A stretch of DNA of 64,000 bases, taken from IMG/VR virus record IMGVR_UViG_3300009545_000021, positions 1 through 64,000 of that record, one strand, 5' to 3'. Shown here in pieces: positions 38,296-47,900 of this stretch. Source of the stretch: a virus. The notes beneath the pieces were generated by a model. The model worked only from the letters and a program-made list of their open reading frames with translations. It was not told the DNA's origin and searched no databases. Positions within the stretch are counted from its first letter, which is position 1, and every line of letters starts with the position of its first letter. Made by a program: the position numbers and the translations under genes.

Positions 38296-40706
38296 TGGCG
38301 AACGTTCAAATCCCCGACCTGCCGGCGGCCATTGGCCTGGACGGTAGCGAAGAATTGGAGATGGTGCAGGGCGGCACCTCCAAGCGCGCCACGTCGCTGC
38401 AGATCGCCGCCCTCGCCGGCGGCGTTTCGGTGACGGAACCGGCCAATACCGTCTATGCCGGGCCGACCTCGGGCGCGCCGGCGCTCCCGGCCTTCCGCGC
38501 CTTGGTGACGGCCGACTTCCCGGTCACCGGCGTCACCGCCGGCACCTATGGCGACGCCACGCACATTCCCGCGGTGACTGTGGATGCGACGGGGCGGGTG
38601 ACGGCGGCGAGCAACATCGTCGCCACGGGCACGGTGTCCTCCGTCGGCCTGTCGATGCCGAGCGAATTCTCGGTGGCCAATTCGCCGGTCACCACCTCAG
38701 GCACCCTGACGGTGACCTGGAATGCGCCGGTGACGGCGGCCCATGGCGGCACCGGGCAATCGTCCTACACCATCGGCGACCTGCTCTATGCGTCCGGCGC
38801 CACGGCGCTGTCGAAACTCGCCGATGTCGCCACTGGCAATGCGCTGCTCGCCGGCGGTGTCGGCGCCGCCCCCCTGTGGGGGAAGGTTGACGTCACCACC
38901 ACCATCACCGGCATTCTGCCGGTGGCCAATGGTGGCACCGGGCTCGCTTCGGGCACCTCGGGCGGCGTCCTCGCCTACACCGCTTCGGGTACGCTCGCCT
39001 CTTCCGGCGCTCTGACAGCCAATGCCCTCGTGCTTGGGGGCGGCGCCGGTGCCGTGCCGACAGTGCTCGGCTCACTCGGCACCACCACGACGGTGTTGCA
39101 CGGCAACGCCGCGGGCGCACCGACCTTCGGCGCGGTGTCCCTGACGGCGGATATCACCGGCACGCTCGGCGCCGGCAATGGCGGCACCGGCAATGCCAGT
39201 TATGCTGTCGGCGACATCCTCTATGCCTCGGGCGCGACGACCCTCTCGAAACTGGCCGACGTTGCGACCGGCAACGCGCTGATTTCGGGCGGCGTCACCA
39301 CGGCGCCCTCCTGGGGCAAGATCGGCCTGACCACGCACGTCTCGGGCACGTTGCCGATCGCCAATGGCGGCACGAATGCCACCACGCAGATCGGCGCTTG
39401 GGATTCGATTACGGCCGTCGGAACCACCATTCCGTCAGCCTCGACGATCAACCTGACCACGGCGACCGGGCCGATGGTCGATATTTCCGGCACGACGACG
39501 ATCACCGGTGTGACGCTGGCGCAGGGCGCGACACGCACGGCGCGCGCCACCGGAGCATTCTACATTCAAACCAGCGCCAGCCTTGTCGTAAACGGCGATT
39601 CGGCTGGGTATGGTTGGCAATGCTCGGTAAATGACATCCTTTATTTCGAGGGGTTCGCTGGCTCGGTTGTTGCTGTCTGGGTTGTCGCGATGGGCGGTCC
39701 CGGCGGTTACAACCAACGTACAGCGTCCACGACAGCTCAAACCCGCAACGCCATCATCAACGGTGACATGTCGGTGGCGCAGCGCGGCACCTCGTTCAGC
39801 ACGCCGGCGAGCAACGCCTACACGCTCGATCGCTGGTTCGTCTTTTATGATGGCACGATCGGCACGTTCACGATTTCGCAAAACACTTGGGGAGCGGGCC
39901 TGCCGTCGTCGCGTGAGCGGACCTACTATCTGCAATGGAATCAAACGGCTGCCGGATCAGGCTCAACCGCTCGGCTTTTGGTCACGCGCCTTCCGAACGT
40001 GCGGACATTGGCGGGGCAGTCGGTCACGGTATCGTTTTATGGGCAAGCGGATTCCACCCGGACCGTCGGTATCCAATTCACGCAATTCTTTGGCACGGGC
40101 GGCTCGCCGTCGGCCTCCGTGACGACGGCGCTGACAAGCCAGAGCGTAACGTCGGGCGCTCTTCGATATTTCGCAACGGCCACGCTGCCGAGCTTGTCGG
40201 GGAAAACGCTTGGCAGCAACGGCGACGATTATCTGCAACTCGCCTTCTCGATGCCGCTCAACGTGACCTTTGCTCTCAACATTTGGGATGTGCAGCTCGA
40301 ATTGGGCGTGAACCCGAGCGAATTTGCGCGTCAGTCCTTTCAAGATCAGGTGCAGGCATGCCTGCCGTACTACGAGAAGTCCTTCACCTATGCCACGGCG
40401 CCGGCGCAAAATGTCGGCACCAATACCGGCGAGTGGCGCTATGTGGCGGCGATTGCGGCTGCCGGCACCGAACGAGCGCCGACGACCACCTTTAAGGCGC
40501 AGAAGCTGAAGACGCCGACGATCACGATCTACAACCCGGCGGCGGCGAATGCCCAAGTGCGCGATATTCAGGCCGCGGCTGATTGCTCGGCAACGACGTC
40601 GGGCAACATCAACAACAATGGCTTCGTGCTGTTCTGCACCGGCAACGCCTCGACCGCGGTCGGCAATTCGCTCGGCTTTCACTGGACGGCGGAGGCGGAA
40701 CTTTGA
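38295..40706 (+). CDS. Tail fibre protein
   Basis: 803 residues. N-terminal IPDLPAAIGLDGSEELEMVQG is the usual particle-anchoring segment; residues 130-390 hold repeats of ANGGTG-type fibre shaft (GGTGxxS and LxKLADVATGNALxxGGV at about 170 and 310). C-terminal 300 residues are a different beta domain, perhaps carbohydrate-binding (NAIINGDMSVAQRGTSF). The two 25-residue repeats show internal duplication. Confidence 0.8.
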   Translation: MANVQIPDLPAAIGLDGSEELEMVQGGTSKRATSLQIAALAGGVSVTEPANTVYAGPTSGAPALPAFRALVTADFPVTGVTAGTYGDATHIPAVTVDATGRVTAASNIVATGTVSSVGLSMPSEFSVANSPVTTSGTLTVTWNAPVTAAHGGTGQSSYTIGDLLYASGATALSKLADVATGNALLAGGVGAAPLWGKVDVTTTITGILPVANGGTGLASGTSGGVLAYTASGTLASSGALTANALVLGGGAGAVPTVLGSLGTTTTVLHGNAAGAPTFGAVSLTADITGTLGAGNGGTGNASYAVGDILYASGATTLSKLADVATGNALISGGVTTAPSWGKIGLTTHVSGTLPIANGGTNATTQIGAWDSITAVGTTIPSASTINLTTATGPMVDISGTTTITGVTLAQGATRTARATGAFYIQTSASLVVNGDSAGYGWQCSVNDILYFEGFAGSVVAVWVVAMGGPGGYNQRTASTTAQTRNAIINGDMSVAQRGTSFSTPASNAYTLDRWFVFYDGTIGTFTISQNTWGAGLPSSRERTYYLQWNQTAAGSGSTARLLVTRLPNVRTLAGQSVTVSFYGQADSTRTVGIQFTQFFGTGGSPSASVTTALTSQSVTSGALRYFATATLPSLSGKTLGSNGDDYLQLAFSMPLNVTFALNIWDVQLELGVNPSEFARQSFQDQVQACLPYYEKSFTYATAPAQNVGTNTGEWRYVAAIAAAGTERAPTTTFKAQKLKTPTITIYNPAAANAQVRDIQAAADCSATTSGNINNNGFVLFCTGNASTAVGNSLGFHWTAEAEL

Positions 40707-41071
40707 AATACGCCAACGCCGAAAAGACCGTCATCGATATGGAGGATGGCCGCTTTATCCCGGTCGATCCGACCAACCGGGATTATGCGGCTATGGTCGC
40801 GAGCAACGTCGCGATCGGCGCCTATGTGCCGCCGGCGCTGTCGCCGATCCTGTCGCCACTGCAGTTCATCAGCCGGTTCACCGATGCCGAGCAACTGGCC
40901 CTGGCGCAGGCGGCGATGATGCAGGCCCCGATCAAACTCTGGTACGACAAATTGCTCGCGGCCGAATTCATCGACCTGACCGATGTGCGTGTCACCTCCG
41001 GCGTCGATGCCATGGTCAGCGCCGGGCTCGTGACCAGCGATCGGGCCGCGGCGGTGCTGAAGGTCGGGTGA
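40703..41071 (+). CDS. Phage protein downstream of tail fibre
   Basis: 122 residues from TTG 40703, the only start that gives a TTGA overlap with the fibre gene. Helical C-terminus (FTDAEQLALAQAAMMQAPI). Possibly a fibre chaperone; similar small proteins follow fibre genes. Function inferred from position. Confidence 0.55.
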   Translation: MKYANAEKTVIDMEDGRFIPVDPTNRDYAAMVASNVAIGAYVPPALSPILSPLQFISRFTDAEQLALAQAAMMQAPIKLWYDKLLAAEFIDLTDVRVTSGVDAMVSAGLVTSDRAAAVLKVG

Positions 41072-41078
41072 GGGCGCC

Positions 41079-41756
41079 GTGGATTACTCGACCTATGTCG
41101 CCACGATGCAAAACCTGATGGTGGTGCAGACGGGGGATGCGAATTTTACGCAGATCCTGCCGACCATCATCACCTCGGCCGAAGAGCGGATCTGGCGCGA
41201 CCTCGACCTGATCTCGACCATCGTCACCGACACCAGCGCCTCGACCGCCGTCGGCAGCAACACCGTGGCGATCAACGCCAATTTCGTCGTGGTGCAGAAC
41301 GTCAACATCTCCGGTTCGGGCCTGGCGCGCACGCCGCTGACGCCGGTCAACCGGGCCTTTATCGACACGGTCTATGGCAATGCGGCGATGACCGCGGCGC
41401 CGGTCTATTTCGCCATGCTGACGCAAAGCACCCTGATCGTCGGCCCGATCCCGGATGCGCCCTATACGGTGGAAGTGATCGGCACGCAGCGCCCGGCCAC
41501 GATGTCCTCGACCAATCCCAACACCTTCATCGGCGACAACCTGCCGGATCTCTTCATCGCCGCTTCGATGATCTTCGCCTCGGGCTACCAGCAGAATTTC
41601 GGCAGCCAGGCCGACGATCCGCGCATGGCCGCCTCCTGGGATACGCAATATCAGGAACTGCTCAAGGCGGCGGGTGTGGAAGAGCTGCGCAAGAAATTCC
41701 AGAGCCAGGCCTGGTCGCCGCTCTTCCCGACTCCGGCGGCGCCGCCGCGCGGCTGA
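41079..41756 (+). CDS. Phage adaptor / tail tubular-like protein
   Basis: 225 residues from GTG 41079. YVATMQNLMVVQTGDANF then ILPTIITSAEERIWRDLDL is the opening of phage adaptor proteins that sit below the portal; NLPDLFIAASMIFASGYQ near 155-170 is also typical. Structural link between head and tail. Confidence 0.7.
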   Translation: MDYSTYVATMQNLMVVQTGDANFTQILPTIITSAEERIWRDLDLISTIVTDTSASTAVGSNTVAINANFVVVQNVNISGSGLARTPLTPVNRAFIDTVYGNAAMTAAPVYFAMLTQSTLIVGPIPDAPYTVEVIGTQRPATMSSTNPNTFIGDNLPDLFIAASMIFASGYQQNFGSQADDPRMAASWDTQYQELLKAAGVEELRKKFQSQAWSPLFPTPAAPPRG

Positions 41757-41776
41757 TGCTCTCAAGAGCAGCTTAA

Positions 41777-43801
41777 ATGCCTTTTGGTGCTCTCAAACTC
41801 ATGCCCGGCGTCAACGCCGAGCAGACGCCGACCTTGCTGCAGGCGGGGATTTCGCAAAGCCAGCTGATCCGCCACCGCGCCAACCTGCCGGAAAAGCTCG
41901 GCGGCTGGTCGAAATTCTATCCGAACGCCGTCTCGAGCCCGATCCGCGACCTGCACGCCTGGGAAGGCATCAACAACGACACGCATTTGTCGGTGGGGGC
42001 GGAATCTTCGCTCCTGGTGATCAGCTCGGGCGTGGCGCAGGACATCACGCCGCGGCAGGTCTCCACCGATCCGACGGTGGATTTTTCGACGATCAACGCC
42101 TCGAACGTCGTCACCATCATCGATGCCGGCATCACGCCGACCACCTATGACACGCTGTTCCTGTCGACCCCGGTGGCAATCGGCGGCCTGGTCCTGTCGG
42201 GCTCTTATGCCATCGCCACAGTCACCGGCGCGCACAGCTACACCATTCTGGCCGCCGCCAATGCCAATGCCACGGTGAACCATGGCGGCGCAGTGCCGCA
42301 GTTCACCACGGTATCAGGTTCGGCCACCGTCACCGTTACCCTGGCGGCGCACGGCTATATCGTGGGAGAATCCTTCAACGTCGCGGTCTCGACCACGGTC
42401 GGCGGCGTCACCATCGCCGGCAACTACGTCATTCAGACGGTGCCGACGGCCAACACTTTTACCATCAACGTCTCGGCCGCGGCGACCTCCTCGACCTCCG
42501 GTTTCGAGAACGGCGGCAACGCCCATTTCATCTACTTCACCGCGCTCGGGCCGCCGCCGGAAAGCGCCGGCTACGGTGTCGGCGGCTATGGCCTGGGCGG
42601 CTATGGCACGGGCCAGTCGCAAACCGGCACGCCGGGCACGCCGATCACCGCCACCGATTGGACGACGGACAATTGGGGCGAAATCCTGCTCGCCTGCCCG
42701 CAAGGGGGCGCGGTCTATTCCTGGTCGCCGGATTCGGGCTTCACCACCGGCGTGCAGGTCTTCGGCACGCCGATCATCAACGGCGGCATCTTTATCGCCA
42801 TGCCGGCGCAGATCCTGGTGTGCTGGGGTTCGTCCACCGGCGGCGTGCAGGACCCGCTGCTCATCCGCTGGTCGGATGCCGGCGACTTCACCGACTTCGT
42901 GCCGCTCTCGACCAATCAGGCCGGCTCGTTCCGGGTGCCGACGGGCTCAAAAATCGTCGGCGGCCTGCAGGCGCCGCAGCAAGCCCTGATCTGGACCGAT
43001 GTCGATATCTGGGCCATGCAATATATCGAGCCGCCGCTGGTCTTCGGCTTCAACAAGATCGCCACCGGCTGCGGCGCCCTGTCCTCGCACGCGATGGCAG
43101 CGCTCGGCTCGGCCGTCTACTGGATGGGCCTCGACCAGTTCTATGTGCTGACCGGCAACGGCGTGGCGGGGCTGCCCTGCGATGTCTGGGATGTGGTCTT
43201 TCAAAACCTCGACACCGACAACCTGCACAAGATCCGCGCCGCGCCCTCGTCCGGCTTTGACGAAATGGCCTGGTACTATCCGAGCCTGTCTGGCACCGGC
43301 GAGATCGACAGCTACGTCAAGGTCAATATCGGCGGCTCCTCGCTGCAGTGGGACTATGGCAGCCTGGCGCGCTCGGCCTGGATCGATCAATCGGTGCTGG
43401 GCCAGCCGATCGGCGCCTCGCCGCAAGGGCTGATCTACCAGCACGAGATTTCGCCGGATGCCGACGGCACGGCGATGAATCCCTCGTTCCAGACCGGCTA
43501 TTTCGTGCTGTCGGAAGCGGAAGACTATTCGTTCGTCGACCTGATCGTGCCGGATTTCAAATATGGCTACGCCGGCGGCGCGCAGACCGCCGTGCTGCTG
43601 GTGACGATCTATGCGGTGGATTTTCCGGGCGACACGCCGAGGAGCTACGGCCCGTTCACGCTGAGCGTGGCGCAGCGATTCGTCTCCGGTGTGCGGGTGC
43701 GCGGGCGCCAGATCGCCTTCAAGTTCGAAAGCCAGGATCTGGGGACGTGGTGGCGCTACGGCGACGTGCGCTTTCGCTTCGCCCCGATGGGAAGGCGCTG
43801 A
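41777..43801 (+). CDS. Tail hub / P22 gp10-like protein
   Basis: 674 residues. Begins LKLMPGVNAEQTPTLLQAG, similar to P22 gp10-type packaged DNA stabilisation proteins and other tail hub subunits. Contains RHRANLPEKLGGWSKFYP near 28-45, beta-rich repeats in the middle (about 100-240), GVGGYGLGGYGTGQ near 260-275, and a C-terminal strand-rich part. It probably forms the hub that bears spikes. Confidence 0.7.
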   Translation: MPFGALKLMPGVNAEQTPTLLQAGISQSQLIRHRANLPEKLGGWSKFYPNAVSSPIRDLHAWEGINNDTHLSVGAESSLLVISSGVAQDITPRQVSTDPTVDFSTINASNVVTIIDAGITPTTYDTLFLSTPVAIGGLVLSGSYAIATVTGAHSYTILAAANANATVNHGGAVPQFTTVSGSATVTVTLAAHGYIVGESFNVAVSTTVGGVTIAGNYVIQTVPTANTFTINVSAAATSSTSGFENGGNAHFIYFTALGPPPESAGYGVGGYGLGGYGTGQSQTGTPGTPITATDWTTDNWGEILLACPQGGAVYSWSPDSGFTTGVQVFGTPIINGGIFIAMPAQILVCWGSSTGGVQDPLLIRWSDAGDFTDFVPLSTNQAGSFRVPTGSKIVGGLQAPQQALIWTDVDIWAMQYIEPPLVFGFNKIATGCGALSSHAMAALGSAVYWMGLDQFYVLTGNGVAGLPCDVWDVVFQNLDTDNLHKIRAAPSSGFDEMAWYYPSLSGTGEIDSYVKVNIGGSSLQWDYGSLARSAWIDQSVLGQPIGASPQGLIYQHEISPDADGTAMNPSFQTGYFVLSEAEDYSFVDLIVPDFKYGYAGGAQTAVLLVTIYAVDFPGDTPRSYGPFTLSVAQRFVSGVRVRGRQIAFKFESQDLGTWWRYGDVRFRFAPMGRR

Positions 43802-44022
43802 TGGCCGACAACAATTCCAATGCCAACCTGATCACCACGCTGCTCAACGGCGTGCGCTATCTCGGCCAGATCGCCACGACGCTCTCGACCACTTTTCCCC
43901 AGACCGGGGGAACCTCAAGCAGCGCCACCGCCGGCGCCGCGACACTGCCGGCCAATCCGGTCGGATTCATCACCGTGACGCTGCCCGACGGCACCGCCGC
44001 CAAGATCCCGTATTATGCCTGA
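43801..44022 (+). CDS. Small virion protein
   Basis: 73 residues from ATG 43801, sharing one base with the previous stop. ANLITTLLNGVRYLGQI and a TLPDGTAAKIPYYA end are common in short proteins after tail hub genes in podophages. Unknown role. Confidence 0.6.
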   Translation: MADNNSNANLITTLLNGVRYLGQIATTLSTTFPQTGGTSSSATAGAATLPANPVGFITVTLPDGTAAKIPYYA

Positions 44023-44488
44023 TCCGCTGACCGCCCAATATCGCGAGCACGCGATCGCCACCGCCATGCGCTCGGGCATGCGCAAGCCGCATGTCGGGCC
44101 GCTACTCTCGGCCGTGGCCGGGCGCACCGACCATCTGCCGATCGACGTCATGGCCGGCTCCTATGTGCTGCCGGCCGACGTGGTCTCGGGCCTGGGCGAG
44201 GGCAACACCATTTCCGGCATGCAGGTGATCCACCACATGTTCGGCTCCAACCAAACGCCCTATGGCGGGCGCATGCAGTTCGCCAAGGGCGGCGCCGCCG
44301 AGCAGCCGGGCGAGAACGTGCCGATCGTCGCGGCGGGCGGGGAAGTGGTGCTCTCGCCCGATCAGGTGCGCCAGATCGGCGGCGGGGATCTCGACCGCGG
44401 TCACGCCATTCTCGACGCCTTCGTCAAGCACACGCGGCGCAAGACCATCAAGACGCTGAAGAAACTCCCGGGACCGGCCAAGAAATGA
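44015..44488 (+). CDS. Phage protein with GGRM-type block
   Basis: 157 residues; starts eight bases before the previous stop. DHLPIDVMAGSYVLPADVV and PYGGRMQFAKGGAAEQPG, then PIVAAGGEVVLSPDQVRQIG, are common in small phage proteins next to ejection genes. C-terminus is Lys-rich. Its stop overlaps the acetyltransferase start. Confidence 0.65.
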   Translation: MPDPLTAQYREHAIATAMRSGMRKPHVGPLLSAVAGRTDHLPIDVMAGSYVLPADVVSGLGEGNTISGMQVIHHMFGSNQTPYGGRMQFAKGGAAEQPGENVPIVAAGGEVVLSPDQVRQIGGGDLDRGHAILDAFVKHTRRKTIKTLKKLPGPAKK

Positions 44489-44967
44489 GCGAATACGCCG
44501 TTCGTGTCGCCACGCCTCAGGATCGGGCGAGCGTGGTCGACCTCATCCATCTGCTGCACGACGAAAACGGCCTGTTTTCGCTCTCCGACCGCAAGGTCGA
44601 ACAGCAGCTCGATCGCTATTACAAGGGCGGCACCGCCATTCTCGGCGTCATCGGCCCGATCGGCGCGGTGGAGGGCTCGATCTTCCTCTCGATCGAAGAG
44701 CCCTATTATTCGGAAGACCTGCAGCTGACCGAACTGTGGAACATGGTGCACCCGGCACATCGCACCAAGGATCATGTCGGCAAGCTGTTGGACTTTGCCA
44801 AGCGCTGCTCGGACGAAACCCAGCTGACGCTGATGATCGGCATCATCTCCAACAAGCGCACGGCGGCAAAGCTGCGCATTTACGGCAAGAAATTGGAACC
44901 GGCCGGCGGATTCTTCGTGTGGAATCCGCAGTTCGCCGGCGGCCATTGGCTGAGCGCCGCGGAATAG
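44485..44967 (+). CDS. GNAT-family acetyltransferase-like protein
   Basis: 160 residues. The GNAT fold is visible: N-terminal VRVATPQDRASVVDLIHLL, central strand TELWNMVHPAHRTKDHVGKLLDFA (the acetyl-CoA loop is usually R/QxxGxG/A; here HRTKDHVG) and LMIGIISN. Phage members of this type lie beside internal virion protein genes. Substrate unknown. Confidence 0.75.
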   Translation: MSEYAVRVATPQDRASVVDLIHLLHDENGLFSLSDRKVEQQLDRYYKGGTAILGVIGPIGAVEGSIFLSIEEPYYSEDLQLTELWNMVHPAHRTKDHVGKLLDFAKRCSDETQLTLMIGIISNKRTAAKLRIYGKKLEPAGGFFVWNPQFAGGHWLSAAE

Positions 44968-44971
44968 GGCC

Positions 44972-47900
44972 ATGGGCGGAAAATCCACCTCCTCGACCAC
45001 CACGACACAGCTGCCGCCGGAGCTGCGGCAGGCCTATAAGGATCTGGTCGGCCAGGCGCAGGGTATTTACAACAATACCTCGTACACGCCCTATTCCGGC
45101 GGCTCGTCCAACTCGCTGATCGATGCGGCCAATTCGACGCTGACCAATTCGGCGACGGCCGGCGACCCCTATTTCGGCGCCGCCACCGGTGCGCTCTCCA
45201 ACGCCCTGAATCCGGCTTACAACTCCGTCGGCAATTACATGAACCCCTACACGTCGGGGGTCGTGAATGCGACGATGGCGAACATGAACGAACAGAACCA
45301 GCAGCAGCAGCAGCAGGTTCTGGGCAACGCCATTGCCAAGGGCGCCATGGGCGGGGACCGTGTCGGCGTGGCGCAGTCGGAACTGGCGCGCCAACAGAAC
45401 CTGGCCAATCAGCAGACGATTTCCGGCCTGTGGAACCAGAATTATTCGCAGGCCCTGCAGGCGGCGCAGGGCCAGCAGGCACTCGGCCTGCAGGCGGCCA
45501 ACACCTATTCGGGCCTGGGCACCGCGGCCTCGACGGCGGCCGTGCAGTCGGGTCTGGCGGCGCTGCAGGGCGGCGAGAACCAGTACAACCGCGACTATGC
45601 GCAGTATCAGGCCGAGCAATCCTACCCCTTCCAGAAGGCGAGCTGGCTCGGTTCGATCGTCGAGGGCCTGGGCTCCTCGGCCGGCGGCAGTTCAACGACA
45701 ACCTCGCAAGGGGGCAATGGTCTCTCCAGTATTTTTGGCGGCGCGTTGGGGCTTGGGGCACTCCTCCTTCGCTCCGATGAACGCTCCAAGGAGGATATCG
45801 AACCGATCGGCAAGGCCTTTGATGGCCAGACCCTCTATCGCTTTCGCTACAAGGGCGAGCCGCAAACCCATGTCGGTTTCCTGGCGCAGGAAGTCGAGCA
45901 GCGCCATCCCGAGGCGGTCGGTGAATCCGGCGGCGTGAAGGGCGTGGATTATCGCGCCGCCACCGAGGATGCCGCCGATCGCGGCAAGTTCGCGCCCGGA
46001 GGGGTCGTCCCTTATGGGGGCACACCCGGCACTACGCCGGCGACCGGCGCCGATGCCAGCTATATCCCGGCCCCGTCACCGGTGGGCGGCGGCAGCGCCC
46101 TGCCCAAGGGCGGCAGTAGCGGCGCGAGCCAGCAGCAAGATCCGCTGCAGGGCGTGATGAGTGGCGTCAAGGGCGTCAACGACATGGCCAAGACCGGCCG
46201 GGAACTGGGCCTGCCGCAAAAGATCGCCTCGCTGACCGGCGCCGATGCCAGCGCCACCTTGCCGCAGGAAGCGACCATGGCGGCGCAGGGCCTCGGCACT
46301 GCCGCCGCACCGGCGGCCGGTGCGGCGGGGGGCACTGGCGGCCTGATGTCGGCGTTGATGGGGCTGTTCTCCAAGGGTGGCGTGGTCGGGCGCAAGGGCT
46401 ATGACGATGGCGGCGATGTCTGGCCCTCGTTTGACGATGCCGACATGCTGCGCAATGACGGCTTGAGCGCACCGACGCCGCCGCCGGTGCAAGGACCGCC
46501 GATTCCCCCCGCCGCGCCGGCGAAGCCTTTCGCGGCGAGCCGTCTGCCGGATACGCAGGATTATCGCCCCGAAGACAGCCCGAGCTATTCGACGCCGCGC
46601 AGCGACCCGGGCGTGGTGCCTTCGCCGCCGGAGCGCCCGGCCGGCGGCGTGCTCGGCATCAAGCCGACGCCCCCGCCCAAGGACAACGAAAAGGGCTATC
46701 GCCCCGAGGATTCGCCCAAGGCGGCGAGCGGGGCACCGACCGCGGATGCGCCCTATGCCAATGACCCGCTGATGAACCTGGCGGCGCGGCAGGCCGGCCT
46801 GGTGACGCCGCAGGCGCAGGCCGAGCCGATCGCCCCCGAAACGGCGGCGGACGATTATGGCGTGATCCGCAATGCCGGGCTCGCCAATCCGGCGATGGCG
46901 GCACCCAAGCCGCAGATCCCGCTGGCGCCGGAAGGCTCGGGCGATGAACTGATGAACATTGCGGCGGCGCAGGCGGCCGAGGTGCCCAAGCCCGGCGTTG
47001 CGCCGCAAGCGGACGCGCCGGCGATGGCCGGCCTGGTGCCGCTGCCGCCGCCGCGCCCCAAGGGCCAGATCCTCGGCGGTCAGGGCGGCGTTGCCCCCGA
47101 CCAGACCGGTTCGGTGCCGCCGCCGAGCAACGACAACGCCCCGGCCGCCCCGGCTCTGCCGGCGCCGATCAGCGTCGCCCCGGCGCCCAAGGTGCACGGC
47201 ATGACGGCCAAGCAGGCCAATGCCGACAATCCGGACGCCCCGGTCGGCCGCCTGAGTGCCGGCCAGCAGGCGCGGGTGGCGCAGGGCCAGCCGATCTATG
47301 TGCCGCGGCTTTCGGGTGCCTCGGTCGCCGGTGCGCAAAACTGGCTGCAGAGCCTGAGCAATGCGGGCCTGGATCACATGCATGCGGCGATGATGGCCGG
47401 CAATATCCAGACCGAATCCTCCTTCCGCCCCGATGCCTGGAATCACGCCGAGAACGCCCATGGCGCCATGCAGTGGGAAGGGGACCGCTGGGATGGTCCG
47501 AACGGCCTGCAGGCCTTCGCCGCCCGCTCCGGACGCGATTGGCGCGATCCGCAGGTGCAGGCCAATTTCATGCGCTGGGAAGGCGAGAATATCCCGCGCC
47601 TGAAGGGGCCGTGGCAGCAGTTCCTGGCGGCGCAGACGCCGCAGCAGGCGCAGGAGGCCTTGGCCCATTTCATCGGCTACAAGCGCGACGACCGGCACGG
47701 CAACGACAATGCGCGCCTGGCCAACGGCATGGCGATCCTGGGCGGTTCGCCGACCGCGGTGGCGCAGACCGGCAATGCGACCGGCAACGATACCACCGGC
47801 TCCATCCCGCAAACCGGTGGAGTCGTTGCTCAAAACGCCGCCGCGCCGACCGGCAATGAAGGCGGCATTCTGCAGGGCCTCAAGAATGCCCTCGGCATTC

